Below, in pieces: positions 44,327-52,634 of a DNA stretch of 64,000 nt. The stretch covers positions 186,001-250,000 of the forward strand of contig NZ_QDKO01000020.1 in NCBI RefSeq assembly GCF_003094615.1, in the 5' to 3' direction. The notes below the pieces were generated by a model, which worked only from the letters and a program-made list of their open reading frames with translations, was not told the origin of the DNA and searched no databases. The stretch is from Caulobacter radicis. Its GTDB lineage: Bacteria > Pseudomonadota > Alphaproteobacteria > Caulobacterales > Caulobacteraceae. Positions within the stretch are counted from its first letter, which is position 1, and each line of letters opens with the position of its first letter. A program made the position numbers and the translations under genes.

Positions 44327-45244
44327 ATGGCGTACACGGGTCCGATCATCGACGCCCACATGCACCTGTGGGATCTCGACAAGCACTACTATTCCTGGCT
44401 GCAGGACGTTCCCCTGCCGGGCAATCCGGCGGGCGACATGAGCCTGATCGCCGGCAAGAACTACCTGCCCGCCGACTACGCCGCCGACGCCCTGCCCTGG
44501 CGCGTCGAGAGCCTGGTCCATGTCGAGTGCGGCCTGCCCACCGACAAGCAGCTTTCCGAGACCGACTGGCTGGAAAGCCTGATCGCCGCCAATGCCCCCA
44601 TCGGCGCGCCCATCGGCGCGATCGTCGCCGGCGCCAACCTGGATGACCCCAAAGTCGAGGCCCTGCTGGAGGCTCACGCCTCGCGGCCGCACGTGCGCGG
44701 GATCCGCCAGATCGTCAATTTCCACGCGGACCCGGCCAAGACCTACGGCCCGGCCGACTTGCTGCTGAACGACCAGTGGCGCGCGGGCTTCGGCCTGCTG
44801 GCCAAGCATGGCCTGTCGTTCGACCTGCAACTCTATCCCGCCCAGATGGAAACCGCCGCGGCCCTGGCCGACGCCCATCCCGACATTCCGCTGGTCGTCA
44901 ATCACGCCGGCATGCCCACCGACCGCGACGAGGACGGCTTGGCGCTCTGGCGCTCGGGCCTGGCCGCGCTGGCCCAGCGTCCGAACGTCACCTGCAAGGT
45001 CTCGGGCCTGGCGATGGTCGACCGCGCCTGGACGGTGGAAAGCCTGCGCCCGTTCGTCCTGCAGGTCATCGAAACCTTCGGCGTGGAGCGCACCATGTTC
45101 GCCAGCAACTTCCCGGTCGAGAAGGTGCACGGCAGCTTCGACGCCTTCTACAGCGCCTACGACGCCATCACGGCCGAGTTCAGCGACGCCGAGCGCCAGC
45201 GCCTGTTCGCCGGCACGGCCGCCGCCGTCTACCGCATCGCCTGA
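44327..45244 (+). CDS. Amidohydrolase-family lactonase (likely L-rhamnono-1,4-lactonase)
   Basis: A 305-residue amidohydrolase-fold protein of the COG3618 type, the group of L-fucono-lactonases. IIDAHMHLWDLDKH gives the HxH metal motif; NHAGMPTDRDEDG and FASNFPVEK supply later residues. In this operon it should open the L-rhamnono-lactone made by L-rhamnose dehydrogenase. In other organisms that step uses unrelated SMP-30-type lactonases, so this would be a non-orthologous replacement. It lies 29 bases before the mutarotase gene. Confidence 0.85.
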   Translation: MAYTGPIIDAHMHLWDLDKHYYSWLQDVPLPGNPAGDMSLIAGKNYLPADYAADALPWRVESLVHVECGLPTDKQLSETDWLESLIAANAPIGAPIGAIVAGANLDDPKVEALLEAHASRPHVRGIRQIVNFHADPAKTYGPADLLLNDQWRAGFGLLAKHGLSFDLQLYPAQMETAAALADAHPDIPLVVNHAGMPTDRDEDGLALWRSGLAALAQRPNVTCKVSGLAMVDRAWTVESLRPFVLQVIETFGVERTMFASNFPVEKVHGSFDAFYSAYDAITAEFSDAERQRLFAGTAAAVYRIA

Positions 45245-45273
45245 AAACCAAGAAACGACGCCAGGAGGAAACC

Positions 45274-45609
45274 ATGAGCACGCTGACCGAAGGCCGCCCG
45301 ATCGCCTTCCGCATGCAGCTGAAGGCCGGTGTCGCCGCCGAGTACGAGCGCCGTCACGACGAGCTGTGGCCCGACCTGGCCGAAGCCCTGCGAGGCGCCG
45401 GCATCTACGACTATTCGATCTTCCTCGACGAAGAGACCATGAGCCTGTTCGCCGTGCTTCGCCTGAAGCCGGACAACGACAAGGACGCCCTGCCCCTGCA
45501 GCCGGTGATGAAGCGCTGGTGGGACTTCATGGCCGACCTGATGGACGTCCATCCGGACAACAAGCCGGTCGAATGGCCGCTCAAGCCCGTCTTCTACTTC
45601 GAGGGCTAA
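45274..45609 (+). CDS. rhaM: L-rhamnose mutarotase
   Basis: A 111-residue dimeric alpha/beta barrel enzyme that interconverts the anomers of L-rhamnose. FRMQLKAGVAAEYERRHDELWPDLA carries the conserved Tyr and His (read as FRMQLKAGVAAEYERRH and DELWPDL); YDYSIFLDEET and RWWDFMADLMDVHPDN complete the family pattern. An AGGAGG site precedes the ATG. It is followed after 5 bases by the secreted glycosidase gene. Confidence 0.94.
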   Translation: MSTLTEGRPIAFRMQLKAGVAAEYERRHDELWPDLAEALRGAGIYDYSIFLDEETMSLFAVLRLKPDNDKDALPLQPVMKRWWDFMADLMDVHPDNKPVEWPLKPVFYFEG

Positions 45610-45614
45610 GACCA

Positions 45615-48600
45615 GTGATCAAGCGTCCCGCCCTCCTCGGCCTCGCCGCCGCCCTGCTCGCCACGACCGCGCTCTCCGGCGCGACTGCGGCTGAGCCGAC
45701 GCGCTACGTCATGACGGCGTTCACCAACGCCAGCCAGTCGAACATGAGCGTGTACGACTCGGCCGACGGCTCGCGCTTCACCCTTCAGAAGCCGCTGGCC
45801 TACACCCCGCCCAAGGGGCTAATCCGCGATCCCAGCGTCATCAAGCGCAAGGACGGCTTCTACTACGTCGCCTACACCACCGGCTGGACCGGCAACACCA
45901 TCGGCCTGGCCCGCAGCAAGGACCTGGTCGACTGGACCTTCCTGCGCGACGTCACCGTCGACGTGCCCGGCTCGACCAACACCTGGGCGCCCGAGTGGTT
46001 CGTCGACGCCGACGGCTCCGAGCACCTGATCCTGTCGGTCTCGACCACCGGCATCGCCGGGCAATTTCAGCCCTACAGGATCACGGCCCAAGACGCCGAG
46101 CTTGCCAATTGGAGTAACCCGCGCCCGCTGTCGGGCATGGGTCCCAACTACATCGACGCCTTCGTCGTGCGCGAGGGCTCGCAGTACCAGGCCTTCGCCA
46201 AGAACGAGACCACCAAGTTCATCGAGCTTCTGACCGCCCCGTCGCTGGACGGCCCCTGGCAGGTCAAAGGCGGCGGCGACTGGGCCGGCTGGGGCAAGTT
46301 CCTCGAAGGCCCCGCCCTCACCCGCACCCCGGAAGGCGCTTGGCGCATCTATTTCGACGAGTACATGTCGAAGCGCTACTGGTACTCCGACAGCGCCGAC
46401 GGCTTCCGCACCTGGACGCCCAAGAAGGAGCTGCCCGAGCTTTCCGGCACGGTCCGCCACTTCACCGTGCTGAAGGAAGGCGGCGACCAGGCGGTCGCGG
46501 CCAAGCCTGCCGAAGCCCACAAGATCACCTGGGACAAGTACTCCCTGAAGGTCGACGGCGAGCGCATCTATTCCTGGGGCGGCGAGTTCCACCCGTTCCG
46601 CGTGCCCAGCCCCGACCTGTGGCGCGACATCCTCCAGAAGATGAAGGCCAGCGGCTACAACACCGTCGCGATCTATATCGACTGGGGCTACCACTCGCCC
46701 AAGCAGGGGGTCTACGACTTCTCGGGCATCCGCGACATGGATCGCGTGCTGACCATGGCCAAGGAAGAAGGCCTCTACGTCATCACCCGCGCCGGCCCGT
46801 ACGTGAACGCCGAGCTGACGCGCGGCGGCTTCCCCGGACACCTGGTCAACCAGCAGGCCCGCGCCCGCACCGACGCGCCGGAATACATCCAGGCCGCCGA
46901 CGAGTGGCTGAGCCAGATCAACAAGGTCATCGCCCGCCACCAGCTGACCACCGGCCAGGGCACGGTCATCGCCCACCAGATCGAGAACGAGCTCGACGTC
47001 GTCGGCGCGCCGCAGCAGCGCTACATGCAGTGGCTGGCCGACAAGGCCCGCGCGGATGGGATCACCGTCCCGCTGTTCCACAACGACAAGGGCCGCAACG
47101 GCTACTGGGTGCCCAAGGGCTCCAACGTGCCCGGCGCGGTCGAAGGCCCGACCGACCTCTACGCCTTCGACGGCTATCCGGGCGGCTCGTGCAAGGTCGA
47201 CTCGACCCCCTCCTCGCCCGGCGTGGCCCCCGACTGGGGCCTCTACGGCGCCGGCGGGGCCAAGGGCGGCGCCTCGGCCAGCCCCAACACCCCCGGCTTC
47301 GCGGCCGAGTTCGGCGGCGGCTGGTTCGACTACTGGGGCAGCAACGGCGACTACGACTGCACCGCCATCCATCGCGGCGTCGGCTACCAGCGGGTGTTCT
47401 ACGGAACCAACATCGCCAACGGCCTGACGATCCAGAGCTTCTACATGACCTATGGCGGGACCAGCTGGGGCTGGTCGCCGGCCCCGGTGGTGTTCAGCTC
47501 CTACGACTACGGCTCGGCCATCGACGAGGCCCGCGGCCTGCGCGACAAGGCCCGCGTCATGAAGCAGATGGGCCAGTTCCTGAACGCGGTTCCGGACCTG
47601 ACCCGCATGGACAAGGGCGAGGCCGTCGTTCCCTCGAACGACAAGGTCCGCGTCTATCACAACGTCAACGCCGAGACCGGCAGCCACCTCTATGTGGTGA
47701 TCCACAACCCCAGCAGCGCCACCGGCGACGAGGCCTTCACCTTCAAGGTCAAGACCCGCGACGGCGAGTACGTGGTCCCCTCGCGGATCAAGGGCCAGGA
47801 CAGCAAGATGCTGATGGCTTCGTACGACCTGGGCGGCCAGCGCCTCGTCTATTCGACGTCCGAGATCCAGACCCACCTGCCCTGGAACGGCGGCGACCTG
47901 GCCTTGATGTACGGCCGCGCCGGCGAGGCCGGCGAGACCGTCCTGCGCTATGCGCAGGCCCCCAAGGTCGAGGTGCTGGAAGGCCAGGTGACGTCGGCCT
48001 TCGACGCGGCCAAGGGCGACCTGAAGCTCTCCTACAGCCACACGGGCCTGGCCCGCGTGCGCATCACCGGCGGCGGCCGTCCGCCGCTGGTGCTGCTGCT
48101 GGCGGATGAAGCCACCGGCCAGACCTTCTGGCGCCAGGACACCGCCGCCGGCCCGACCCTGCAACGCGGCCCCGGCCTCGTTCGCACCGCCAGCGTCAAG
48201 GGCGCGGTCCTGTCGCTGACCGGCGACACCGAAACCGAAAGCGCCCTGGAAATCTTCGCCCCCAAGGGCGTGAAGTCCGTCCGCTGGAACGGCGCGGCCG
48301 TCGCCGCCAAGGCCACGGCTTCGGGCTCGCTGCTGGCGTCCAAGTCGCTGGCCGGCCCGACCGCCGTCACCGTGCCGGATCTCGCCAGGCTTGACTGGAA
48401 GACCGCCGCCGGCTCGCCCGAGTCCGACCCGGCCTTCGACGACAGCGCCTGGGCCAAGGCCGAGGGCAAGCGCGGCGGCTCGACCGTGCGTCCGCCGACG
48501 GGCCAGCCGGCGCTCGACATGAGCACCCACGGCTTCCACCACGGCGACGTCTGGTATCGCGGCCGCTACAAGGGCCGGGCCGACATCGACACCCTGACCC

Positions 48601-49406
48601 TGCACTACGGCGCCGGCGGCGCCGGCATGCTGCAGGTGTGGCTGGACGGCAAGTTCCTGGGCCAGCACGAGCTGGACGGCGGCCTGCCCCGCCCGATCAC
48701 CACGGGCGTGGCCACCTTCAAGCTGCCCGAAGCCCTGCGCGGCGACGGAGAGCACGTGCTGTCGGTGATGGTGCGCAACAACGGCCACAACTGGGACCTC
48801 GACGCCGACGACTTCCACAAGGAAGCCCGCGGCCTGGTCTCTGCCTCGCTGTCGAGCCCGACGAGCTACAGCTTCGCCGTGCCGATCAGCTGGAAGATCC
48901 AGGGCAACAAGGGCGGCGAGGACATCGCCGATCCGGTGCGCGGCCCGATGAACGAGGGCGGCCAGTACGGCGAACGCAATGGCTGGCACCTGCCGGGCTT
49001 CCCCGACCAGGGCTGGGCCAAGGCCGACATGGCCGCACCTGCGCCCTATGCCGGCACCACCTGGTACCGCACCAATTTCGACCTGGCCCTGCCCAAGGAC
49101 CAGGACGTGACCCTGGGCCTGACGATCGGCGATCCGAAGACCCCGCGCTCGCCCGGCCGCTATCGCGTGCTGATCTTCGTCAACGGCTGGAACATGGGCC
49201 AGTTCATCGCCCATGTCGGCCCGCAGCGGACCTTCGTCCTGCCGACCGGCATCGTCGATCCGCACGGCAAGAACACCATCGCTCTGGCCGTAACCAGCGA
49301 CGGCGCCCCCGGCGACGCCCTGGAAGCCGTCAAACTGGAAGTGCTGCGCAACGTGGAAGGCGGCGTGCCCGTCGCCCGCGTCCCCGCGCCGAACTACAAG
49401 CAGTAG
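45615..49406 (+). CDS. Secreted GH43-GH35 fusion glycosidase
   Basis: A 1263-residue secreted two-enzyme protein. After a signal peptide, residues of about 28-300 form a GH43-type five-bladed propeller (LIRDPSVIKRKDGFYYVAYT, WAPEWFVDADG, FLEGPALTR). From about residue 303 a GH35 beta-galactosidase follows: WGGEFHPFRVPSPDLW, acid/base Glu in HQIENELD, nucleophile Glu in FAAEFGGGWFDYWG, then jelly-roll domains to the C-terminus. It should trim arabinan or galactan side chains of RG-I. The start is a GTG at 45615 with GAGGG upstream. No stop or frameshift interrupts the junction. Confidence 0.9.
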   Translation: MIKRPALLGLAAALLATTALSGATAAEPTRYVMTAFTNASQSNMSVYDSADGSRFTLQKPLAYTPPKGLIRDPSVIKRKDGFYYVAYTTGWTGNTIGLARSKDLVDWTFLRDVTVDVPGSTNTWAPEWFVDADGSEHLILSVSTTGIAGQFQPYRITAQDAELANWSNPRPLSGMGPNYIDAFVVREGSQYQAFAKNETTKFIELLTAPSLDGPWQVKGGGDWAGWGKFLEGPALTRTPEGAWRIYFDEYMSKRYWYSDSADGFRTWTPKKELPELSGTVRHFTVLKEGGDQAVAAKPAEAHKITWDKYSLKVDGERIYSWGGEFHPFRVPSPDLWRDILQKMKASGYNTVAIYIDWGYHSPKQGVYDFSGIRDMDRVLTMAKEEGLYVITRAGPYVNAELTRGGFPGHLVNQQARARTDAPEYIQAADEWLSQINKVIARHQLTTGQGTVIAHQIENELDVVGAPQQRYMQWLADKARADGITVPLFHNDKGRNGYWVPKGSNVPGAVEGPTDLYAFDGYPGGSCKVDSTPSSPGVAPDWGLYGAGGAKGGASASPNTPGFAAEFGGGWFDYWGSNGDYDCTAIHRGVGYQRVFYGTNIANGLTIQSFYMTYGGTSWGWSPAPVVFSSYDYGSAIDEARGLRDKARVMKQMGQFLNAVPDLTRMDKGEAVVPSNDKVRVYHNVNAETGSHLYVVIHNPSSATGDEAFTFKVKTRDGEYVVPSRIKGQDSKMLMASYDLGGQRLVYSTSEIQTHLPWNGGDLALMYGRAGEAGETVLRYAQAPKVEVLEGQVTSAFDAAKGDLKLSYSHTGLARVRITGGGRPPLVLLLADEATGQTFWRQDTAAGPTLQRGPGLVRTASVKGAVLSLTGDTETESALEIFAPKGVKSVRWNGAAVAAKATASGSLLASKSLAGPTAVTVPDLARLDWKTAAGSPESDPAFDDSAWAKAEGKRGGSTVRPPTGQPALDMSTHGFHHGDVWYRGRYKGRADIDTLTLHYGAGGAGMLQVWLDGKFLGQHELDGGLPRPITTGVATFKLPEALRGDGEHVLSVMVRNNGHNWDLDADDFHKEARGLVSASLSSPTSYSFAVPISWKIQGNKGGEDIADPVRGPMNEGGQYGERNGWHLPGFPDQGWAKADMAAPAPYAGTTWYRTNFDLALPKDQDVTLGLTIGDPKTPRSPGRYRVLIFVNGWNMGQFIAHVGPQRTFVLPTGIVDPHGKNTIALAVTSDGAPGDALEAVKLEVLRNVEGGVPVARVPAPNYKQ

Positions 49407-49448
49407 GCCCCCGTCTACCGCTACAGACCTACCCTTTAGGAGACTACC

Positions 49449-50558
49449 GTGCCCAATCTCGCACACGGCATCGAGGCCAAGGACGTCAAGGCCAAGATCG
49501 CCCTTCTGATCAGCAACCTCGTCGACATCACCGACGAGACGGGCGAGTTCCTGCTGCGCCTCGACGACGGCCGCGTCATCGACACCAAGGGCTGGAACGA
49601 CTGGGAATGGACCCACGGCGTGGGCCTCTACGGCCTGTGGAAGCAGTACGAGATGTACGGCGACGAGCGCGCCTTCGACATCATGACCAAGTGGTTCGCC
49701 GACCGCTTCGAGGCCGGCACCCCGACCAAGAACATCAACACGGTCTCGCCGTTCCTGACCCTGGCCTACCTGTACGAGGCCACCGGCGACCACACCTACA
49801 TCCCCTACCTCGAGACCTGGGCCGACTACGTCATGTACGAGGGTCCGCGCACCGAGGAAGGCGGCTTCCAGCACATCGTCTTCAACAGCGAGAACCCGCA
49901 GCAGCTGTGGGACGACACGCTGATGATGAGCGTGCTGCCGCTGGCCAAGATCGGCCTGCTGCTCGATCGCCCCGACTTCGTCGAGGAGGCCAAGCGCCAG
50001 TTCATGGTCCACATCAAGTACCTGGCCGACCGCAAGACCGGCCTGTGGTTCCACGGCTGGACCTTCGAGGGCCGTCACAACTTCGCCGACGCCCTGTGGG
50101 CCCGCGGGAACTGCTGGGTGACGATCGCCATCCCGGAATTCATCGAGCTGCTCGACCTGAAGCCGGGCGACGGCCTGCGCGCCTTCCTGATCGACGCCCT
50201 GGAAGCCCAGATCAAGGCCCTGACCGAGTACCAGGACCAGGAAACCGGCCTGTGGCACACGATCATCAACGACAAGACCTCGTACCTTGAAGCCTCGGCC
50301 ACGGCCGGCTTCGCCTACGGCGTCCTGAAGGCCGTGCGCAAGCGCTACATCGGCAAGGAATACGAAGCCGTCGCCATCCGCGCCATCAAGGGCGTGCTGG
50401 CCAACATCGACGACGCCGGCGAACTGCAGCAGGTCTCGTTCGGCACCCCGGTGTTCGACACGATCCAGGGCTACAAGGACATCCCGCTGACCTCGATGCC
50501 GTACGGCCAGTCGCTGGCCATGCTGGCCCTCGGCGAGTTCCAGCGCGCCTTCATCTAA
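49449..50558 (+). CDS. Unsaturated rhamnogalacturonyl hydrolase (GH105)
   Basis: A 369-residue (alpha/alpha)6 enzyme of family GH105 (YteR/RhiN type) that removes the unsaturated galacturonyl residue from lyase products, freeing L-rhamnose. WDDTLMM carries the catalytic Asp and WARGNCW matches the conserved WxRGN motif; FHGWTFEG and YLEASATAGFAYG are also family segments. No signal peptide is present, so it acts in the cytoplasm after import by the neighbouring transporter. The GTG at 49449 has AGGAG upstream. Confidence 0.93.
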   Translation: MPNLAHGIEAKDVKAKIALLISNLVDITDETGEFLLRLDDGRVIDTKGWNDWEWTHGVGLYGLWKQYEMYGDERAFDIMTKWFADRFEAGTPTKNINTVSPFLTLAYLYEATGDHTYIPYLETWADYVMYEGPRTEEGGFQHIVFNSENPQQLWDDTLMMSVLPLAKIGLLLDRPDFVEEAKRQFMVHIKYLADRKTGLWFHGWTFEGRHNFADALWARGNCWVTIAIPEFIELLDLKPGDGLRAFLIDALEAQIKALTEYQDQETGLWHTIINDKTSYLEASATAGFAYGVLKAVRKRYIGKEYEAVAIRAIKGVLANIDDAGELQQVSFGTPVFDTIQGYKDIPLTSMPYGQSLAMLALGEFQRAFI

Positions 50559-50582
50559 GCCGCTGCTTCGGTCCGTTGCGTG

Positions 50583-50673
50583 GTCCTCGTCCTTCGACAA
50601 GCTCAGGATGAGGACCACCCATAGGCCCGGCCGCTAGAGAAACCTCACCCTGAGCCTGTCGAAGGGCGAGGTT
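50583..50673. repeat. Inverted repeat containing CTTCGACAAGCTCAGGATGA
   Basis: Two hairpins (50583-50615 and 50641-50673) built from CTTCGACAAGCTCAGGATGA and its relative CCCTGAGCCTGTCGAAGGG. This is a common palindromic repeat of proteobacterial intergenic regions. It occupies the gap between the GH105 and MFS genes. Confidence 0.8.
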
Positions 50674-50775
50674 TTCGGCTCAGACGCCAGACACTTCGAA
50701 CTACCCAGTTTGGTCGATCGACCGGACCGGACTTGGGGGGCGACAAGACCCCCTTCTCTTGGGAATGAAACGAAC

Positions 50776-52401
50776 ATGGCCACGCCAGACGCCCGCAAAC
50801 CGTCCTGGATCAACTATTGGGGCTGGGGCTCCGGCGACATGCTGGGGGCCGGCGCGCAAGCCGTGATCACCGGCTGGCTGGCCTACTTCTTCATCACCTT
50901 CTGCGGACTGTCGCCGGTCGAGACCGGCCTGATCCTGGGCCTGCCGCGCCTGCTCGAGGCGATCACCTGCCCGCTGATCGGCTATATCTCCGACAACCTG
51001 CGCCACACCTGGATCGGCCGTAAGGTCGGGCGGCGGAAGATCTTCCTGCTGCTGACGATCCCGCTGCTGCCCAGCTTCGCCCTGATCTTCGTCTCGGGCC
51101 AGACCTTCACCTACTACCTGGTGACCTTCATCTTCTTCGAGTTCGTCTACACGATGTTCCTGATCCCGTGGGAAACCCTCGCGGCGGAAATGACGAAGGA
51201 TTACAAGGAGAAGGCCAAGTTCGCGGGCGCCCGCATGCTGATCGCCCAAAGCTCGGCGATCCTGGCCTCGTACCTGCCCACGCTGATCATCAACAACTTC
51301 GGCGGCAAGGACAGCTCCAACACCTTCCTGATCATGGCGGCCATCTTCGGCGGCCTGTTCAGCCTGGTCGTCGTGCTGGTGGTGCTGTTCACCTGGGAAC
51401 GCCCCTACACCGACGACGAGAAGCTGATCCAGCCCGAGCCCATGGACTGGGGCAAGGCCGCGCTGATCCCGGTCAACATGTTCCGCGACCTGTTCTCGAC
51501 CCTGAAGCTGAAGGCCTTCCGCCAGCACCTGTCGCTGTACCTGGGCGGCTACATCAGCCAGGACATCTTCAACACCGCCTTCCCGCTGTTCGTGGCCACG
51601 GTGATGGTCGGCTCGACCCTGGTGATCTCCCAGGCGATGACGATGATGTACTTCGCCCAGCTGATCTCGGTGATGATCGCCATCCGCGTGATCATCAAGA
51701 CCGGCCCGACGGCCGCCTACCGCATGGCCATCAGCTTCGTCTGCGCGGCCCTGCTGCTGTTCCTGGGCTTCTACCTGGTCAAGCCGGCCGGTTTCGCCGC
51801 GGGCGTCGAGGGCCTGCACGGCAACATCTTCAACGCCGCCGGTTCGGGCTTCAACCCCACGGTCCTGTTCTGGCTGTTCCTGCCGATCATCCTGGCGGGC
51901 CTGGGCCGCGGCACGCTGAACTTCGTGCCCTGGGGCGTCTACAACTACCTGCCCGACGTCGACGAGGCCGTCACCGGCCAGCGCCGCGAGGGCATCTTCG
52001 CCGGCGTCATGACCTTCGTGCGCAAGATCGCCCAGTCGGGCGCCATCCTGCTCACCACCACCCTGCTGGGCCTGGGCGGCTTCGTCTCGGGCGGCAAGGG
52101 CCAGGTGGTCCAGCAGACGCCGCAGGCGATCCACACCCTGGTGCTGATCATGGTCGGCGGCCCGATCCTGGTGATGGTCACCGGCATGATCATCTCGTGG
52201 AAGTTCCGCCTCAACGCCAAGACCCACGAGGTCCTGGTCCACGAGGTCGAACGCCTGCGCGCCGGCGCCACGGAAGCCGAGACGCCGGAATCCAAGGCCA
52301 TCGTCGAGGACCTCACCGGCTGGAAGTACGAACGCCTCTGGGGCCGCGGCGAAAAGGCCAGGCCCTCGGTCACCAGCGACCAGATCCCGGATATCAACTG
52401 A
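50776..52401 (+). CDS. MFS transporter, glycoside-pentoside-hexuronide type
   Basis: A 541-residue inner-membrane sugar transporter, probably of the GPH family (MelB/RhiT-like). WGSGDMLGAGAQAVITGWLA opens TM1; IGYISDNLRHTWIGRKVGRR is the cytoplasmic loop 2-3 motif with Asp and basic residues. About 12 segments are present, with a hydrophilic C-terminus. Its place after GH105 suggests import of unsaturated rhamnogalacturonan oligosaccharides. A terminator follows. Confidence 0.9.
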   Translation: MATPDARKPSWINYWGWGSGDMLGAGAQAVITGWLAYFFITFCGLSPVETGLILGLPRLLEAITCPLIGYISDNLRHTWIGRKVGRRKIFLLLTIPLLPSFALIFVSGQTFTYYLVTFIFFEFVYTMFLIPWETLAAEMTKDYKEKAKFAGARMLIAQSSAILASYLPTLIINNFGGKDSSNTFLIMAAIFGGLFSLVVVLVVLFTWERPYTDDEKLIQPEPMDWGKAALIPVNMFRDLFSTLKLKAFRQHLSLYLGGYISQDIFNTAFPLFVATVMVGSTLVISQAMTMMYFAQLISVMIAIRVIIKTGPTAAYRMAISFVCAALLLFLGFYLVKPAGFAAGVEGLHGNIFNAAGSGFNPTVLFWLFLPIILAGLGRGTLNFVPWGVYNYLPDVDEAVTGQRREGIFAGVMTFVRKIAQSGAILLTTTLLGLGGFVSGGKGQVVQQTPQAIHTLVLIMVGGPILVMVTGMIISWKFRLNAKTHEVLVHEVERLRAGATEAETPESKAIVEDLTGWKYERLWGRGEKARPSVTSDQIPDIN

Positions 52402-52415
52402 GACTGAAACTAGAG

Positions 52416-52440
52416 CCCTTCCCCCTCGATGGGGGAAGGG
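52416..52440. repeat. Short hairpin, CCCTTCCCCC type
   Basis: CCCTTCCCCC and GGGGGAAGGG flank TCGAT, almost the same as the hairpin at 35782-35806. It lies 14 bases after the MFS stop, just before a true terminator. Confidence 0.55.
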
Positions 52441-52445
52441 TTGGG

Positions 52446-52484
52446 ATGGGGGTGGAACCGCGCGTTCCGCCCCCATTTTCGTTT
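52446..52484 (+). terminator. Rho-independent terminator after MFS gene
   Basis: Arms 52446-52458 and 52464-52476 form a 13-bp stem with one T-G pair and a 5-base loop, followed by TTTCGTTT. It would end the long rightward rhamnose/RG-I operon. Confidence 0.82.
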
Positions 52485-52493
52485 CAGGACTAC

Positions 52494-52628
52494 AGGAACC
52501 TCCCCCTCTGGGGGAGGCGGCCGAAGGCCGGTGGGGGGAAGTTTTCAACCGCCGCGGCGTTAGCCAGCCCGCAATCACGCCCCCCACCGATCGCTTCGCG
52601 ATCACCTCCCCCACAGGGGGAGGTTCCT
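52494..52628. repeat. Intergenic palindromic repeat, AGGAACCTCCCC family (copy 3)
   Basis: Same orientation of inner hairpins as copy 2 (GGCCGAAGGCC left, GATCGC/GCGATC right), with nearly identical arms. It separates the convergent MFS and hybrid-kinase genes. Confidence 0.85.
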
Positions 52629-52634
52629 TAAAAC

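Noticed and set aside
45819..50618. A 1599-codon open frame on the minus strand, antisense to the GH43-GH35 and GH105 genes
   Set aside because: It is rich in Asp, Gly, Val and His with no domain, and it lies opposite well-supported enzymes. Such frames arise from the third-position GC bias.
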